64,000 nt of DNA from Prinsepia uniflora (Eukaryota > Streptophyta > Magnoliopsida > Rosales > Rosaceae), in assembly GCA_032719365.1 (NCBI GenBank), contig CM064875.1, positions 17,533,816 through 17,597,815 of the forward strand, written 5' to 3'. The translations under genes were made by a program, and so were the position numbers. Of this stretch, positions 27,511-38,740 are shown in pieces; position 1 is the stretch's first letter, and the number at the start of each line of letters is the position of its first letter. The notes beneath the pieces were generated by a model. That model saw only the letters and a list, made by a program, of their open reading frames with translations, did no database searches and was not told the DNA's origin.

Positions 27511-30360
27511 CTTGTTTCCAGCTCCTTGTTTCCCTCCAAACATCATCATTACTACATCATCATCATCTAATCCACCATTTCCCCTAATTTTCTCCTCTTT
27601 GTTCCTAAACCGTGCACAAAATGTGGGATTCGGATTAGGGAGAATTGGCTCCCTTCTTCTGCTGTTCTTGTGAGAAAATGGGAGACTAAGTTGATGGAAT
27701 TAACGGGGAAACACGAGGGATTGTGAGAGTGTTGAATTTTGGATTTTTGATTTTGGGAAAATGAGAGGGAAAATTCGAATTGAAGGAATTGGGCTGTGAT
27801 GATCGAATTGGAGGTTACAAACATCTTCCTGAGGTTGTGACGAGTCGATCCACATCAAAAACGAGAAGGATTGGTGCCGTTTTGGCTCTGATCGAGCTTG
27901 GTGACAGAGGAAGAAATCGAGGCTGAGTCGTGGAGTTTGGGGCTGTGATTGACTCAATTGTTGTGGGGAAATGACTCCTCATGATCCCACGATGCTTCTG
28001 GGATCATCAATTGAAGGAAACCGGCTGAGATCGATGAAACTCCATGGTTGCACAGTGGATGGTGTTCGTACTTGAGTCGTGATCATTTACTGATCAAACG
28101 ACGAAATTGATGTGGGGGAATTGTTCCTCGTGGTCCACTGATGCTTCTGGTTGAACCAATTTAGGGAAATCGATCGAGATTGAAGGAATCCCATGATTGA
28201 ACAGTGACCGGAGTGTTCTTCGTGTTCATCGTGGAATCGATGGAATCTGGGTAAGTGTTCGCGTAATTGATGTTACAGACTTATAATTGGACTTAAAACG
28301 AAGCTAATGGATTGATCAATTGAAGGAATTAGGATCGAATTGACAGGATTGGAACCGGGTTGTGTCGCGGGTGAATAGGACCCGTTTACCAGACAAACGG
28401 GTTGGGCTGGTGACACTATAGCAGGCGCGTGGGTTTCACGCGCAGCCACTCACGGCGGCGCGTGGCGGCGCGTGGGCACGAATCTCGAGGTGAGGTCAAC
28501 ATGACTTCTGCCCTATTTAATGTAACGGACATTTTGGAATTGGTTTCGTGTCGATCGGACACCGTCTCGATATTGTTCGGGATGTCCGAAGGTTTTAAAT
28601 TAAGTTTAAAAATAAGTAAAAATTCGGGAAAATTACGGGACTTTGATAGGATGTTAATGATGAGGTTAGTGACCCTCTAATGTGATTTGGACAGGATTGG
28701 GAGTCCCGGTGATAGTGGTGTGGCCCGGGAGGGCCGGTGGCACGCGGATCGAGGCACGCGGTTAAAACGGTCTGTGAGTGGACTTTGGTTTTATAAATTC
28801 TATGCATGCTTAAATGTTTTACATGGATTATGATTGTGATTGTATGATGTTGGTTTGGTTGTTGGTAAATTGTACGGTTTCACGTATTTCGAGGCGATTT
28901 ACGTGCTTGCACGTAAATCGAGGTTTCCGGTTTTACATGGATTTTCCATATTTATGACTTGGATATAATGTAATGAAATGGTTTTGAAATTGGAAATATA
29001 AACTCGGGCTTGAGGCCCACTTGTTTTGGAAATTTCGGACTTGGAGTCCATTTGAGAATCGGGCCGGGGGCCCAGTTGGTTAATGAAATCGGGCCAGGGG
29101 CCCGGTTGGTATGAAATCGGGCTGAGACCCATTTGAGTTATGTTCTCGGGCCAGGGGCCCAGTTGATTTGTGAATTCGGGCCGTGGGCCCAGTGGGTTTA
29201 TAAAGTCGGGCTGCGGGCCCAGTTGGTTTACAAATCGGGCCGTGGGCCCAGTGGTTTATAAAATCGGGCATGAGGCCCAGTTGGATAATAAATGTGATTT
29301 CGGGTCAGGGACCCTATATTTAATAATTGTGATTTTGGGTCAAGGACCCTAAATGGAATTATGTGGTTTTATGGAAATTTCGGGCAGGGCCCAATGGTAA
29401 TAATATGATAAAAGGATTAAATAAAACTGTTTTCCATATACCATCTGGACACAAGGATATATGATGGTCTCCTCCAGATGTCTGGGACACTGGGGAAGTC
29501 ACAGTGCATTGCCTGCGAGGGGTCATTATACGGAGCAGCCGGACCGTATGATGACTCAGAAGCAGGATTGCTATGATTGACGTCAGGGACGTCAGACATC
29601 AGGGATGTCAGATATATGGACCCGGAGAGACCCCGGGAAGCACGCGTAGCTTATGAAACCGTGAGATATGACGTCAGGGACGTCTAGCGTCTGGGACGCT
29701 AAGCATCTGGGATGCTGGTGATGGTAATGGTAAAATATGGATTAATGAATAAAATGGCTTATTGGTTGGATATGTGTTATGTGGTAAAAATGGATTATTG
29801 GTTATGAAATGGTATGTCGGGTCAGGGACCCTAAATGGTTTTGGATTTATGGATTGATGTTCATTTATGGTCGTGGGTGGTGACCCACATGGTTTTAATA
29901 TGTATGGTGGTGGTATTCCACGGTTTTGGGCTGAGTTCCCACACTTGGTTTTTGGTTAACGGTTTTTGGGCTAAGGCCCTAATGGCTCGGTTGAGCAAAC
30001 GTTTTGGTTACTGGTTTTTCGTGGCATGCATACGTTTTTATTGGAGGGCATAAATGTCTTATAAATGTATTTGGTAAACTTAATGGTTTTTGTCCACTCA
30101 CAGCTTTTGGTTTTAATGCCCTTCTGGTTGATTACGGATACGATTGCAGCAGAGACTGGGACATTGCACACCTCCTCCATCGATCCTTGCGCACTCTGGA
30201 TGCCCCGTTTGGGCAGTGGCTCTTGGTTATCCCTTGTCCGACACCCCTTGTTGGATGGGAGCAGGGCACATTCCACGGTAATCCCGGGGGGATTGGGATG
30301 GGTCCTGTCAAGGCACATTCCACGGTAATCCCGGGGGGATTGGGATGGGTCCTGTCAACT

Positions 30361-30372
30361 TGGTATCAGAGC
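30361..30372 (+). promoter_or_regulatory. Primer-binding site of A
   Basis: TGGTATCAGAGC, exact initiator-Met-tRNA-type site, three bases after the LTR. Confidence 0.93.
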
Positions 30373-33300
30373 ACGGTTGCTCTTTTGTATGCGCAGGTCG
30401 AGGGTGTGATGTCTCTTTGGGCTGCAATTCGTTATCAACCTGATAGATAGTTTTTGGGTTTGGATAGTGGATGGAGTGTGATTGGCCCGATACGCCGTGC
30501 ATCAATGTGATTCGACCCAAGTGGGGTTGATTGTGGTGAACTGGTATTGTGGGACCGTCGGTTCGGTCATGTGATATTGGATTGTTGTGCTGCTAGGTGC
30601 AGCCAGGTTCGGGGAACCTCATGTGAGTAATGGTCTAAAATGTGAACCCTTGTGGTGGTTTCTAGTGAGAGGGATGTTGGTTCATCGGAGTTGGCCGATG
30701 ACCTAGTGGTGGAACCCACGTTGATGGGATGGTAGGATTGGATTTGACGTCTATTCGATGTCTAGACCGCGGGGTCGGTCAGGTTGTGGATTTTATATTA
30801 CGGAGAGCAGTTTGGTTCGGTTGAACCATAGGGTGTGATTGTGGAACCCTAGTGTTAAAAGGTAAACCTTAATTGTGGTTAGTGGATGAGAACTTGTGCT
30901 GCGACGAGCGGCTGAGGTCATGGATGACCATGTGGATGGCTCTGGTGAGTCTAGGCAGAACTATGGGATCCGATTTACGGATACGGTTCTGAGATAAATT
31001 GTGGAATCCCGTGTTGGATCGGGTATTGGTGTGATGTGTGGATGCGGATCTCGATAGTAATGACAGTTGGTCGGTAGTCATATGGAGATGACTGGCTATC
31101 GAGGGTAATTAGTGTGGTTCTGATACTTGGGGATCAGGGGACGTTCGGGGAACGTTCATTTTCCTGATGAGGATTGTCAGAATAGTGGTACCCATAGTCG
31201 TGAGGTACGGGATCGTCGTTCCGTATGAACGGAGATCCAGGGTTGTCGTATTTGCACACGGTGTGCAGTATGGATGTTTGCGGGGTTGGTACTTTTGTGC
31301 TGATGCTAGTATGGATGCCTGTGTGCTGATACTAGTGTTGTTGATAGAGTGTTGGTGCTGGTACTAGCGCTGGTGCTAGTGTCGGTAATGGTGTTGACGA
31401 TGAGCCACAAATTGGGGTGTGACTCCGTCATGATGAACATATGTTCGGTCCTTGAGATTCGGTATTGGTTGAGTGATGGACTGGATGGGTTCCAGTTAAG
31501 ATCGTAATGTGTTGGGATAAGTTCCAATAGTGGTGAGATAACCAGTAAGGAGTGGATTAAGAAGGGTATAATTGAGACTTGAGTAATCTTGGGATGACGT
31601 CCCCTACGTCATGATAATTGGTGGATTTGGGGGAGTTGTTGGCAACTCCAAAATTTGTGCGATTTTATGTTTTTAAATATCCCTAAAATGTACATGGAAA
31701 TGATTAAAACTGGAAAAGACGAGGAAAAACCATTAGTGGTATAAAGGTAGGAATTTGTAATTGAGAACTTGGGAAACCGAGTGTTGAACCTGTAAAGGTC
31801 GGGATGTGCGAACGGAACAATAACGGATTGATTGTGGACACGGGGTTGTCTAAGTGAATTGAGGAGGTAGGAAGTCTAGTGGTTAGACTTGACGTCTTGT
31901 TGGGAGCATGTCTGTTTCCAACATGGTTGGAACCTTAGTGTCGAGGAGAGTTGTGATTGGGGAACGAGAGTGGTGCTCGTTTTTGGTGATTGGTATTCCG
32001 AAGTCATTGGGGTTGACTTCTTGCTTTCTACCCTAGCAGACATTGACTGTAGTTACCAGTACGTTGAGCGTGTATTGGTTGGTGAGCTCTTGTGTGTTGC
32101 GAGGTCATTAGGAGGAGCTACGTGTTCGAAATTAGGTAAACGAGATTTTTCATTTTCTGCTTGGTGGCAGACGATGTTGGGGTACATGGCGTGGTGAGTG
32201 CAGTGAGTTTTGTTGCATCCACGTAGGATGAGTATTGGTGTCATTATTTTGGATCATCCTTAGTTTTCCTAGGTGGAATGACAAGGATCGATACGAACTT
32301 GGGTATGTGAGTCGTAAATGACGAGATTGAACTTCTTTTCGAAGTGGGGCCCGTATGGTATTCTACTCGGGTGAGTAGGTTTTCAAGGTAGTTGAATTTT
32401 GTCAACCTTAGACGTGTGGAGGTTGGATTGGCTTCCCTATGAAGTCAATCAAGTGTATTGAACGGGTAACCGATAGGTTAGGTTTTGGTGTGTCGTGGTA
32501 AATGTGAATGAGATTTCGGGATTTGGAATCGAATTTCTGGGTGACGATTCAGGATTCGATTTTGGAACTTGAAAGTATATTTCCGGATTTGGGTACGGAA
32601 TGGTTATTCCAAATGCTAGCTTACGGAATAATGATTTCGGATTCGGATTTGGATATGAATTAAAATGTGATGTCTGGGTTTGGATCCGGGATTTCTTACG
32701 AAGTTGCGGATTCAGATTCGGAATTGGAACTAGATGTTGGGTGGAGTTTCGATTTGCCTCATGCTGGATTGGGCAAACGTACTCCATTATTGGAACGCGT
32801 TCGGCTATGACCTAGGTGGTTGTAGTCTGGTCATTAGGTAGATGTGTGTACTTCGTACATGGTTCGAGGTACAATACCTTGTAGACTCGTGATGTCTAGT
32901 TATGGTATACGGGATATACCCGAGGTGTGTCAGTGAGCGTGTTGGTAGTCGGATTGGTTCCGATACCATGGGATTGGTTGTGGACCGGACATTACTATGC
33001 AATGGGTCATGGTAATTCCGATGTGTTTAATTACACACAGGTCGTGTGAAATTTCGGTAAGGGTATTGGTGAGTCGAGTACGTTGGTGGCATGTGTAGCC
33101 ACGAGTGAGTCTAGTGTCAGTTTTCGACTGACAACAACTGTGTGGTGACAGTTTGTTAGGATGTGTCAACATAGATCGTTGAGTGGGGTCAGCTGACTCC
33201 TAGTGGGAGTGGGAAAGGAACCGTCGAGTTGTTGCGTCAACGAGAGGGTTGATTTGACAAGTGGTGTCAAAAAATTCGAAACAAGTAGTTTCATTCATTC

Positions 33301-33527
33301 GACGGGGTCGAATGTAATCGTTGCGTTTTGAGTGTTAGTGGTACGTTTGGGTGTAGACAAGTTTTGTCTAAGTAGTTGGTGTACGGGTGTACACGTGTTG
33401 CGTGGTCGATTCCACTTTCCACGGGGTGTTTGTGGAATCAGGATAGTCGAGTTTCGAGAGCGAAACTTATTAAGGAGGGAAGTACGTTGAGATTAGAGCG
33501 GTTGGAATTTCGAGGACGAAATTTATT

Positions 33528-33539
33528 AAGGAGGGAAGA
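33528..33539 (+). promoter_or_regulatory. Polypurine tract of A
   Basis: AAGGAGGGAAGA, then T and the 3' LTR start. A near-identical upstream copy, AAGGAGGGAAG, lies at about 33470-33480. Confidence 0.9.
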
Positions 33540-33540
33540 T

Positions 33541-36500
33541 TGTAACGACCTGTCCCGAATTCCGGGATTAGTTTAGTGACTAATATTGATTAGTGAGGTT
33601 GAACGGTGGTTAGTAGGGCGGAATCGGACAAATTGTGCAAAATGACCGTTTTGCCCCTGGTCGTGGGCAAAATGTTGACTTTTTGTTCGGGCGGTCAAAT
33701 GGACTTTGACCGATGACCGTGACGTAGTTCGGGACGTCACGAGTTCATAGACAGGTGGCACGTTCGATTCCGACATTCGTAGAGAAAGTTATGGTGTTCG
33801 GAAGTTGATGGGGTATTTTGGTAATTTGGCTTATTAGGGGCCAAATGTTGACTTTTTGATCGGGAGGTCCGATGGGCGAGGGCCAAGGACCGTTACGTAG
33901 GTATCGTCGATACGAATCCAACGACAGGCGGCATGCCGAAATCGGAGATCCGACGACGACGTTATGGTCAAGGAAACGAACTAACGAACCGAGGCCGGGA
34001 TTAAAATAATAATATAATAGTGAATAGTGACCGTTGACCCTACACACCTGGATGAGTGACAAGTGTCACCCATCCCTTGTTTCCAGCTCCTTGTTTCCCT
34101 CCAAACATCATCATTACTACATCATCATCATCTAATCCACCATTTCCCCTAATTTTCTCCTCTTTGTTCCTAAACCGTGCACAAAATGTGGGATTCGGAT
34201 TAGGGAGAATTGGCTCCCTTCTTCTGCTGTTCTTGTGAGAAAATGGGAGACTAAGTTGAGGGAATTAACGGGGAAACACGAGGGATTGTGAGAGTGTTGA
34301 ATTTTCGATTTTTGATTTCGGGAAAATGAGAGGGAAAATTCGAATTGAAGGAATTGGGCTGTGATGATCGAATTGGAGGTTACAAACATCTTCCTGAGGT
34401 TGTGACGAGTCGATCCATATCAAAAACGAGAAGGATTGGTGCCGTTTTGGCTCTGATCGAGCTTGGTGACAGAGGAAGAAATCGAGGCTGATTCGTGGAG
34501 TTTGGGGCTGTGATTGACTCAATTTTTGTGGGGAAATGACTCCTCATGATCCCACGATGCTTCTGGGATCATCAATTGAAGGAAACCGGCTGAGATCGAT
34601 GAAACTCCATGGTTGCACAGTGGACGGTGTTCGTACTTGAGTCGTGATCATTTACTGATCAAACGACGAAATTGATGTGGGGGAATTGTTCCTCGTGGTC
34701 CACTGATGCTTCTGGTTGAACCAATTTAGGGAAATCGATCGAGATTGAAGGAATCCCATGATTGAACAGTGACCGGAGTGTTCTTCGTGTTCATCGTGGA
34801 ATCGATGGAATTTGGGTAAGTGTTCGCGTAATTGATGTTACAGACTTATAATTGGACTTAAAACGAAGCTAATGGATTGATCAATTGAAGGAATTAGGAT
34901 CGAATTGACAGGATTGGAACCGGGTTGTGTCGCGGGTTAATTGGACCCATTTACCAGACAAACGGGTTGGGATGGTGACACTGTAGCAGGCGCGTGGGTT
35001 TCACACGCAGCCACTCACGGCGGCGCGTGGGCACGAATCTCGAGGTGAGGTCAACATGACTTCTGCCCTATTTAATGTAACAGACATTTTGGAATTGGTT
35101 TCGTGTCGATCGGACACCGTCTCGATATTGTTCGGGATGTCCGAAGGTTTTAAATTAAGTTTAAAAATAAGTAAAAATTCTGGAAAATTACGGGACTTTG
35201 ATAGGATGTTAATGATGAGGTTAGTGACCCTCTAATGTGATTTGGACAGGATTGGGAGTCCCGGTGATAGTGGTGTGGCCCGGAAGGGCCGGTGGCACGC
35301 GTATCGAGGCACACGGTTAAAACGGTCTGTGAGTGGACTTTGGTTTTATAAATTCTATGCATGCTTAAATGTTTTACATGGATTATGATTGTGATTGTAT
35401 GATGTTGGTTTGGTTGTTGGTAAATTGTACGGTTTCACGTATTTCGAGGCGATTTACGTGCTTGCACGTAAATCGAGGTTCCGGTTTTACATGGATTTTC
35501 CATATTTATGACTTGGATATAATGTAATGAAATGGTTTTGAAATTGGAAATATAAACTCGGGCTTGAGGCCCACTTGTTTTGGAAATTTCGGACTTGGAG
35601 TTCATTTGAGAATCGGGCCGGGGGCCCAGTTGGTTAATGAAATCGGGCCAGGGGCCCGGTTGGTATGAAATCGGGCTGAGACCCATTTGAGTTATGTTCT
35701 CGGGCCAGGGCCCCAGTTGATTTGTGAATTCGGGCCGTGGGCCCAGTGGGTTTATAAAGTCGGGCTGCGGGCCCAGTTGGTTTACAAATCGGGCCGTGGG
35801 CCCAGTGGTTTATAAAATCGGGCATGAGGCCCAGTTGGATAATAAATGTGATTTCGGGTCAGGGACCCTATAATTAATAATTGTGATTTTGGGTCAAGGA
35901 CCCTAAATGGAATTATGTGGTTTTATGGAAATTTCGGGCAGGGCCCAATGGTAATAATATGATAAAAGGATTAAATAAAACTGTTTTCCATATACCATCT
36001 GGACACAAGGATATATGATGGTCTCCTCCAGATGTCTGGGACACTGGGGAAGTCACAGTGCATTGCCTGCGAGGGGTCATTATACGGAGCAGCCGGACCG
36101 TATGATGACTCAGAAGCAGGATTGCTATGATTGACGTCAGGGACGTCAGACATCAGGGATGTCAGATATATGGACCCGGAGAGACCCCGGGAAGCACGCG
36201 TAGCTTATGAAACCGTGAGATATGACGTCAGGGACGTCTAGCGTCTGGGACGCTAAGCGTCTGGGACGCTAAGCATCTGGGATGCTGGTGATGGTAATGG
36301 TAAAATATGGATTAATGAATAAAATGGCTTATTGGTTGGATATGTGTTATGTGGTAAAAATGGATTATTGGTTATGAAATGGTATGTCGGGTCAGGGACC
36401 CTAAATGGTTTTGGATTTATGGATTGATGTTCATTTATGGTCGTGGGTGGTGACCCACATGGTTTTAATATGTATGGTGGTGGTATTCCACGGTTTTGGG

Positions 36501-36880
36501 CTGAGTTCCCACACTTGGTTTTTGGTTAACGGTTTTTGGGCTAAGGCCCTAATGGCTCGGTTGAGCAAACGTTTTGGTTACTGGTTTTTCGTGGCATGCA
36601 TACGTTTTTATTGGAGGGCATAAATGTCTTATAAATGTATTTGGTAAACTTAATGGTTTTTGTCCATTCACAGCTTTTGGTTTTAATGCCCTTCAGGTTG
36701 ATTACGGATGCGATTGCAGCAGAGACTGGGACATTGCACACCTCCTCCATCGATCCTTGCGCACTCTGGATGCCCCGTTTGGGCAGTGGCTCTTGGTTAT
36801 CCCTTGTCCGACACCCCTTGTTGGACGGGAGCAGGGCACATTCCACGGTAATCCCGGGGGGATTGGGATGGGTCCTGTCA
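33541..36880 (+). repeat. 3' LTR of A
   Basis: Sister of 26977-30357; 3340 bases ending GGGTCCTGTCA. Differs by scattered substitutions, an extra GCGTCTGGGACGCTAA unit near 36241-36275, and lack of the 47-base terminal duplication. Arms at 35327-35338 and 36662-36673, ocs-like element 33720-33739, palindrome 34050-34075. Confidence 0.95.
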
Positions 36881-36885
36881 TAAGA

Positions 36886-38095
36886 CCCATATGGTTTTGT
36901 CTCGGGCATGTGGCCCTATTGATGACCTACGGGTCTGGGTCGTGGTCGTGGCGAGTGCTATGTACACGGCGACGGACGATACGATACTCGCCTCCGGACT
37001 GGGATGTGTTCCTTCCGGAGAGGTCATGATGCACGACCCGTTGTCGAGCAGCCATTGGAGGATCAACTTCGGAGTACTGGCGGTTCAGGATATCGATCGG
37101 TGATGAGTGCACCATGATCTAGTGGTGGTTGCATCGGTTGATCCGTTCACGGCGACCTACCAGGATTGAGGGCGGTCCTGGACGGATGGTTGCACGCATC
37201 ACTACGATCGAACTCGTGAATGACCCTGAGATATCGGGCACGATGCCTCTTTGAGTCATAAGTTCGGGCTTGAGGCCCAGTTGGTTTACATTTATGATTT
37301 TGGGTCGAGGGCCTTAAATGGATTTCCGGGTTCATGACGGTTTATGGAAATTGGGCATGAATCCTTTGAAAGGTTTTAAGAATGTTTCTGTTATATATAT
37401 ATATATATATATTCATATACCTTCTTTATTTGGATTTTCTCCTTCGGGGAGGGTCGTTGGCCTGGGTGGACCCCGGTGTAGTCACGGAGCACTAACTGAG
37501 TGGAGTCGCCCCCGTTGGGTACCTTACTCTCAGGAAGGCTTATGGATTATAACCCCTAGGGAGGGTCATTGATTTGCGGACATTAACCTGGGTGGACCTT
37601 AGGGAGACTTGGGCTTGAGACTGCGGGTAGCACGCGCGTAACTTTAGAAACCGTGACATGATTGGTTATGTGATTTCTATGTATATGTTATATGATATAT
37701 GATGTATTGATTTTGGGCTGAGTCCCACATGGATTTGGGTTGTGGCCCGTATGATTGGTTTCATTTAGGATTTTGGGCAAAGGCCCTATTGGTTTGATAA
37801 ATTGGTTTTCGAATGCATGCATGTTTTTAGTCAAGGGACAAAGGTCTTTTGTGAAAATGTTTTAAAAATTCTTTATTTTGTCCACTCACAGCTTTTAATG
37901 TTTTGACTGCCCTTCAGGTTGATCGCGGATGCGGGCTGTAGTAGAAACCGATACATCAGATACCTCATCCGGATCCTAGCGTACTATGAAGCCCCGAGCG
38001 GGCTAAAGTCGGAATTTTCCTTATCTGACACTCTATGTCAGACGGGATCAGGCGCGTCCTGCTTTAATCTCGGGGGATTGGGACGGGTCCTGACA
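36886..38095 (+). repeat. 3' LTR of B, second part
   Basis: Continues 26976 after removal of A and one TSD copy. Contains TA repeat 37392-37412 and arm GTCCACTCACAG at 37880-37891. Ends GGGTCCTGACA, followed by TSD AAAAT. Confidence 0.92.
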
Positions 38096-38100
38096 AAAAT

Positions 38101-38377
38101 TCCCATGCTCTTTAAACTACTAAAATGCTTGGGTGTTTTAGACTTATAACTATCTCATCCAAACGTAGATATGTAACTATCCCATGACCTCCGATTTCGA
38201 AGTATCACATGCCTATAGACTCAGAATTTTAAGATCTACTTAATGATCCTTGAAAACCGTGCTGAAAGTTCTTTGAATCAAAAGTCAACTTGACCTTTAC
38301 TTAAAGACAAAGGTAAAATCGTCAATTTACATTGAAAATTTCTAAAACTACCTTTCTCGATTTTTCGAGTCATTATA
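38101..38377 (-). repeat. 3' LTR of C, proximal part
   Basis: Resumes after B and its TSD. Aligns with 40315-40570. On the minus strand its tip reads TATAATGACTCG, a decayed form of TGTAACGACCCG. Confidence 0.85.
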
Positions 38378-38740
38378 ATCTACCCGTCTTAAAAAAAATA
38401 TTATCCTCAAAATTCAAACATGTCTGTCAAACAACTGTGGATATTGGGTCCGCGTCAGTGCCTCAGGATCACTCAATATCCAGACCTACATAAGTCCTCC
38501 AACACTTGAGCGCAGTATCCAATGTCTGATTAAGGTGAACCAGGGTCTGTCTCATCTCTAGTTCCATCCTAAGATCATGTGTACTCCTCATAATATCCAT
38601 CTTGCCCTCATTACCAAGCCATGCACGGGGCTCACGTATTGGAGGCATTTCATTCAAACAATAGCACAAGTCAGTACCAACAAACCCTGCACACCAAGTG
38701 CGTAGTCTATGAGCAATTAAATAGTGCTCCGACACCAAAT
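38378..38740 (-). other. Interior of C: primer site, gag stub, polypurine tract
   Basis: Only about 363 bases. Minus-strand order: primer-like TGGTGTCGGAGC (38737-38726), gag stub, TTTGAATTTTGAGGATAATA, then purine-rich AAGACGGGTAGAT before the LTR tip. The ends fit a plant Ty3/gypsy element in which almost all of gag-pol has been deleted. Confidence 0.8.
38469..38648 (-). pseudogene. Truncated Gag start (Ty3/gypsy, Tekay/Del-like)
   Basis: A 59-codon frame beginning MPPIREPRAW and ending in TGA, located where gag should start, about 80 bases inside the primer site. Basic MPP-R-PR starts are typical of Gag in the Tekay/Del chromovirus branch. No capsid, zinc knuckle or pol follows, so the protein is a stub. 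The frame is open upstream to 38738, but the MPP start is the family-like one. Assignment rests on the N-terminus and element context only. Confidence 0.55.

Larger units (their letters stand above)
26977..30357 (+). repeat. 5' LTR of A
   Basis: TGTAACGACCCG to GGGTCCTGTCA, 3381 bases. The early module ending ACAGGTGTCACG (27086-27195) is followed by a diverged second copy (27260-27375). Other contents: ocs-like element 27156-27175, palindrome 27485-27510, GGGCC-GGGGGCCCAGTTGG repeats 29050-29282, and inverted arms 28772-28783 and 30092-30103. The last 47 bases are a tandem duplicate of the preceding 47 and are absent from the 3' LTR. Confidence 0.95.
30358..33540 (+). other. Interior of A (non-coding)
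   Basis: Shared post-primer block at 30391-30447, then a mosaic of text shared with D, B and G (for example 31130-31460). Every frame is broken; the longest open stretches show no retroelement motif. The 3' end carries two copies of the polypurine region, at about 33466-33480 and 33520-33540. Confidence 0.8.
26977..36880 (+). mobile_element. LARD-type LTR retrotransposon A (youngest, complete)
   Basis: Complete element: 5' LTR 26977-30357, primer site 30361-30372, interior 30358-33540, polypurine tract 33528-33539, 3' LTR 33541-36880. Perfect TSD TAAGA at 26972-26976 and 36881-36885. By eye the LTRs differ by about one base per hundred plus a few duplications, so the insertion is recent. With LTRs of about 3.35 kb around a 3.2-kb non-coding interior, it is close to published LARD proportions. 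It must use proteins from another element. Confidence 0.95.
19902..38095 (+). mobile_element. LARD-type LTR retrotransposon B (holds A)
   Basis: 5' LTR 19902-22805, interior 22806-25310, 3' LTR 25311-26976 joined to 36886-38095. Perfect TSD AAAAT at 19897-19901 and 38096-38100. Without the nested element it is about 8.3 kb. The 2.5-kb interior has no gag or pol frame. It lies within an LTR of C and is itself split by A. Confidence 0.93.

Noticed and set aside
29417..36153. Matching 60-aa and 85-aa frames repeated at 27567, 34132, 29417 and 35971
   Set aside because: They recur because they sit in the two LTRs of A. They carry no domain and are not conserved in other LTRs.
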